DNA of 33,256 nucleotides, from positions 9,588-42,843 of the forward strand of contig NW_019775492.1 of NCBI RefSeq assembly GCF_001039355.2. Direction: 5' to 3'. This DNA is from Lingula anatina (Eukaryota; Brachiopoda; Lingulata; Lingulida; Lingulidae). A model generated the notes under the pieces. That model made no database searches. It was not told where the DNA came from and was given only the letters and a program-made list of their open reading frames with translations. Numbering within the stretch: position 1 is the stretch's first letter; each line of letters begins with the position of its first letter. The position numbers were made by a program, and so were the translations under genes. Positions 30,686 to 33,256 of the stretch are shown here, piece after piece.

Positions 30686-32801
30686 ATGTGAGATTTCTCT
30701 TTCTGTTTGAACATGATATACTGTGATATGTTGTGTTGTGGTATGAGGTGATATGATATCAGATGATATGATATCACTGGTTGGACTTCAAATCAAATCA
30801 TGACTTTAGGACCACAAATATAGACTAATATGTATATTATACAGAGTTTGTTCGCCTCAGTGTTGGCCAAACTCCCAGACAAGTTGCGTCATTACCAATG
30901 TGACATTATTTATTTATAAAATATTCATAGATTACTATGGGATTTCTACCATGGCCCATAGGAGCCTATGCATGCGTCTTTTAGACTCCCCTGAACATAC
31001 GAAAACAACATGCACCTCGTCTATTTCATATGCTATTAATCCCTACAGCAGCGAAATTGACAAGACCTATGTTGCCTTTGTCTTTTACTACAGAGCTTTG
31101 AGCTCCAAAAATGACATGACTGAGTCTGTTTCGCCACAAGATTGACATGTTACGTTTGTCTCTTACTGCACATGGATCTTTGAGCTTCAAATGGCTATGT
31201 TATAAAAGGCAATCTTGCATTTAGGGAGCCAGAAAGTTACGAAATAAGCATGACTATAGGTCAATTTTGTGTTTTAAACAAATGCAGCATGGGTCTGGTC
31301 AATTTCACGTCTATGGGCCTCAGTGAATGATGAACAAGACATGACCATGTGAATTTTGAGTTTTATAACATAGCCATTTCAAGCTCAAAGAGGCTAAGGG
31401 TTGTGTCAATCTCACATCTATGCAGTTCAGTAATTGGCCAAACAGACTCAGTCATGTCATTTTCGGGTCTCGAAGCTCTGTAGTAAAAGATGAACGCGGC
31501 ATAGGCCATGTCAGTTCCGCTGATACAGGGCTTAATAACATACGAAATAGATGCGGTGCATGTTGTTTTCGTATGCTAAGGGGCGTCTAAAAGACGCACG
31601 CGTAGGCTCCTATGGGCCATGGTAGATTTCAATTTTTAACCACAGGAAGTCTCTCTTATCCCTCTTTAATCCCACCCATTACCAAAGTTAATGAGATCAG
31701 GAGCTTAATGTGAATATTGGCTCTGAACAAGACTTACCATCAAAATAAACAAGCTCGTCCTGGCAAACATGGCTCCCCCTATCATGCAGACAATGAGGCA
31801 AAAAATCAGCACCACAGTAGCATAGAGATAGGAGTATCCCTTGAAGCTGGCATTAATGTCATCTTCAGGAAGAGGTGGATCAAGATTAAGGGTTCCTAAT
31901 ATAACGAAAAGAACACTTTGGTGTTAAAAATGAAAATGAAAATGTAAAACTTAACGGAATAAGAAGAATTTAAAAGTGCTTATTCATAAGTTAAGGAAAT
32001 GTAATTTAAGGCAAGCCAGACAGATATTTCCAATATACCATCCAGTCTATAAATGTTAAGAATAAGACCCCATTCCCACAGATTTTAGATCGATCTATCC
32101 CTGTGGAGTCTCACTAGATTACTGTCAGCTTAGCCGTCTTAAATGTTTGTCCCGCCTACTAAAAGCTGTTAGGGGGTAATTAACTTCCGTGCACGCTCGC
32201 AGATAGCAATTTAGCGTGAACCACCAGGGTGTTAGGTCGATCTAGATGGATCGATCTAAATCTATGGGAATGCAGTCTTAGACAAAGCAGAGAATGTGTA
32301 AACATACAAAACAACAACATTGAAAAATTTTAATCTTGTACGGCATTACCTTTTATCAATGATGAGGTATATATTATTGTTGCTTATTATTATTATTTGT
32401 AAATGCTAAATTTTTGGGTCCCATTTGTCACTTTTTTTGTCTACAATGTCATATCTGTAGAAATTACACATAAAATTTGAACAAAACTTATCTTTGTATT
32501 GATATTTCATTTGTCATTTGTCTTTCATTCGTTTAATATTTAAACTTTTCACTGACATCTTTTATTCTTTACTTTTTTACTTTTTGTGACTTACAAAATC
32601 TGTAAAAAAAATGACAAATACGCCTTTCTTTAAGTAATACGAGTCATCTTATTCAGCAATCACTACCTCCAGGTCCGAAATTGGACAGCAAGCCCTCCAC
32701 AAACCCAGCCACATACAAGGCAGCCGAGAAAACATTGGCAAAAAAGAACAGGAGTCCTATGGCCCCACCAAACTCTGGTCCCAGTGCACGGCTTATCATG
32801 T
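29527..32801 (-). CDS. SLC12A9-like: SLC12A9-like cation-chloride-cotransporter family protein (four internal exons)
   Basis: Exons in transcription order: 32801-32667, 31895-31738, 30547-30352 and 29637-29527. All have AG acceptors and GT donors (GTAGTG, GTAAGT, GTGAGT, GTGGGT), and their phases join without a break. The product reads (Y)[19 protein letters not shown], a transmembrane helix ending NFGPGG, then a helix with [18 protein letters not shown], then [20 protein letters not shown]. Next comes a loop with N-glycosylation sites NVT, NVT and NYT, then [40 protein letters not shown] and MSG. The order and residues follow human SLC12A9 (ISRTLGPEVGGSIGL, AGLYARASFLTF, DYTTGAVMNFASVFAVLFNG), not the NKCC or KCC members. 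Family members are amino-acid-polyamine-organocation fold membrane proteins; transport by SLC12A9 itself is not well established. The N-terminus lies beyond the window's right edge, and the C-terminal half was not found to the left. Confidence 0.9.
29670..29760. repeat. (AAAT)n simple repeat
   Basis: A/T-rich AAAT repeats directly upstream of the acceptor of the SLC12A9-like exon 29637-29527. On the transcribed strand this is (ATTT)n, supplying a long pyrimidine-rich tract. Confidence 0.93.
30034..30206. mobile_element. 173-bp inverted-repeat element (MITE) in SLC12A9-like intron
   Basis: GTTGATCTGCAGACTA at 30034 is inverted at 30191-30206 (TAGTCTGCAGATCAAC), and the similarity continues inward through a GTGGATCAAATATGG-type block for about 40 bp. 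There is no ORF. It lies in the intron between the exons at 30352 and 29637. Confidence 0.8.
30594..30688. repeat. (AAAC)n(AAAT)n compound simple repeat
   Basis: About 13 AAAC units pass into about 11 AAAT units, 50 bp upstream (in transcription) of the SLC12A9-like acceptor at 30548. Antisense frames through it (poly-VCLF, poly-YLFI) are artefacts. Confidence 0.95.
30720..30778. repeat. GATATGATATC-type degenerate repeat
   Basis: Overlapping TGATATGATATCA and TGTGTTGTGGTATG words; low-complexity intronic sequence. Confidence 0.7.
30946..31625. mobile_element. 680-bp foldback element in SLC12A9-like intron
   Basis: The left end CTACCATGGCCCATAGGAGC and the right end GCTCCTATGGGCCATGGTAG are inverse. 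The arms pair inward for about 270 bp each (30946 to about 31215 against about 31350 to 31625), including ACGAAAACAACATGCACC and AATGACATGACTGAGTCTG. The loop between the arms is about 130 bp. GATTTC occurs at both edges (30941-30946 and 31625-31630) and may be a target-site duplication. The 81-codon open frame in the left arm is a by-product with no known motif. Confidence 0.85.
32063..32280 (-). mobile_element. MITE family 1, copy C (SLC12A9-like intron)
   Basis: The left end TAAGACCCCATTCCCACAG and the right end TCTATGGGAATGCAGTCTTA are inverted. GATCGATCTA sits inside both ends. The core is inverted relative to copies A and B (GGAGTCTCACTAGATTACTG, TTAAATGTTTGTCCCGCC, TTAGGGGGTAATTAACTT). 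This copy, 218 bp long, has the clearest ends and best defines the family. Confidence 0.88.
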
Positions 32802-32888
32802 CTGGGAGAGTTGTTAAGGTCAAAGGTAAACAAGGCAGCAAAGCTGTCAAATGTACAGACAAAGAACAGAAAATAAAGATGCAAATAA

Positions 32889-33256
32889 GTGAAAAATTAA
32901 ATTTTCACAAAAAACTGTTAAATTGCCAGAAAAATTTACCAAACAGACTGCATTGCCTAGTGAAGCTGTATTTTAGTGCCATGTTTCTTTCCTATAAGTT
33001 TGAGAACAGTAAGTGACATGATTTCCCTTAAATGGTCATCATAGGAGCAGTGCCCAAAATAGGGGTTTCTTCAAATTTTGATACAACATTAAATAATGTT
33101 TAACAGCATAATGACAATCAAATGTTATTAATAAAATATTAGTAACATGGACATTCAGAAAATGTGACAAGCAAAAGTCTTCAAGATCATGGAACTTTAA
33201 AGTCACACCTTGAAAATGCCAATATGTGAAAAATTAAATTTTCACAAAAAACTGTT
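32889..33256 (+). repeat. 31-bp perfect direct repeat with internal palindrome
   Basis: GTGAAAAATTAAATTTTCAC plus AAAAAACTGTT occurs at 32889-32919 and again at 33226-33256, where the window stops, so the repeat may continue. The first 20 bases form a near-perfect palindrome. Both copies lie in the SLC12A9-like intron upstream of the exon 32801-32667. Confidence 0.9.

Noticed and set aside
30438-30777. Minus-strand frames rich in VCLF and YLFI repeats
   Set aside because: Translations of the (AAAC)n(AAAT)n simple repeat.
30900-31145. 81-codon plus-strand frame
   Set aside because: Lies in the left arm of the foldback element; no homologous motif, and the opposite arm does not preserve the frame.
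31717-31899. 60-codon plus-strand frame
   Set aside because: Antisense shadow of the SLC12A9-like exon 31895-31738.

Overview
This is eukaryotic, animal nuclear DNA. It is AT-rich, its genes are split by many GT-AG introns, and it is crowded with DNA transposons, foldback elements, LINE tails and microsatellites. The two recognisable genes, a CYP20-type cytochrome P450 and an SLC12A9-type cation-chloride-cotransporter homologue, together with the repeat style (Tx1/L1-like and other LINEs, Tc1-like, Harbinger-like and palindromic elements), suggest a marine invertebrate such as a cephalochordate, hemichordate or mollusc. The sequence alone does not settle the phylum. Two N bases at 29219 and 29304 show a draft assembly.

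Layout. 1-600 is the 3' end of a LINE. 1211-2869 is a decayed Tc1-like transposon between (TA)n tracts. 4358-5035 is another LINE 3' end, on the minus strand. 5481-6292 holds the last three exons of one CYP20 copy. 7164-8828 is a striking, almost fully palindromic Tc1-like element. 8829-11616 is intergenic with small repeats. 11617-17623 is a complete 12-exon CYP20 gene (487 codons reconstructed, every splice phase consistent); its introns 1 and 2 carry a LINE tail and two different MITEs. 18323-19044 is a Harbinger-like inverted-repeat element, and it abuts a decayed copy of CYP20 exon 3 (19045-19175). The locus is therefore a small CYP20 tandem array: one copy partial in the window, one intact, one relic.

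19180-29220 has no recognisable host gene. It holds direct repeats, a 49-bp tandem duplication, a 3.9-kb long-terminal-inverted-repeat transposon (22411-26312) with remnants of a Cys/His-module protein, a LINE fragment inside that element, and several small inverted-repeat elements. 29527-32801 on the minus strand contains four consecutive exons of an SLC12A9-like transporter. Both ends of that gene are missing from the window, and its introns hold three inverted-repeat elements.

The genes show no operon-like cooperation. What stands out is the CYP20 duplication, an apparent GC-AG intron in the intact copy, and the variety of inverted-repeat elements around and inside the genes.
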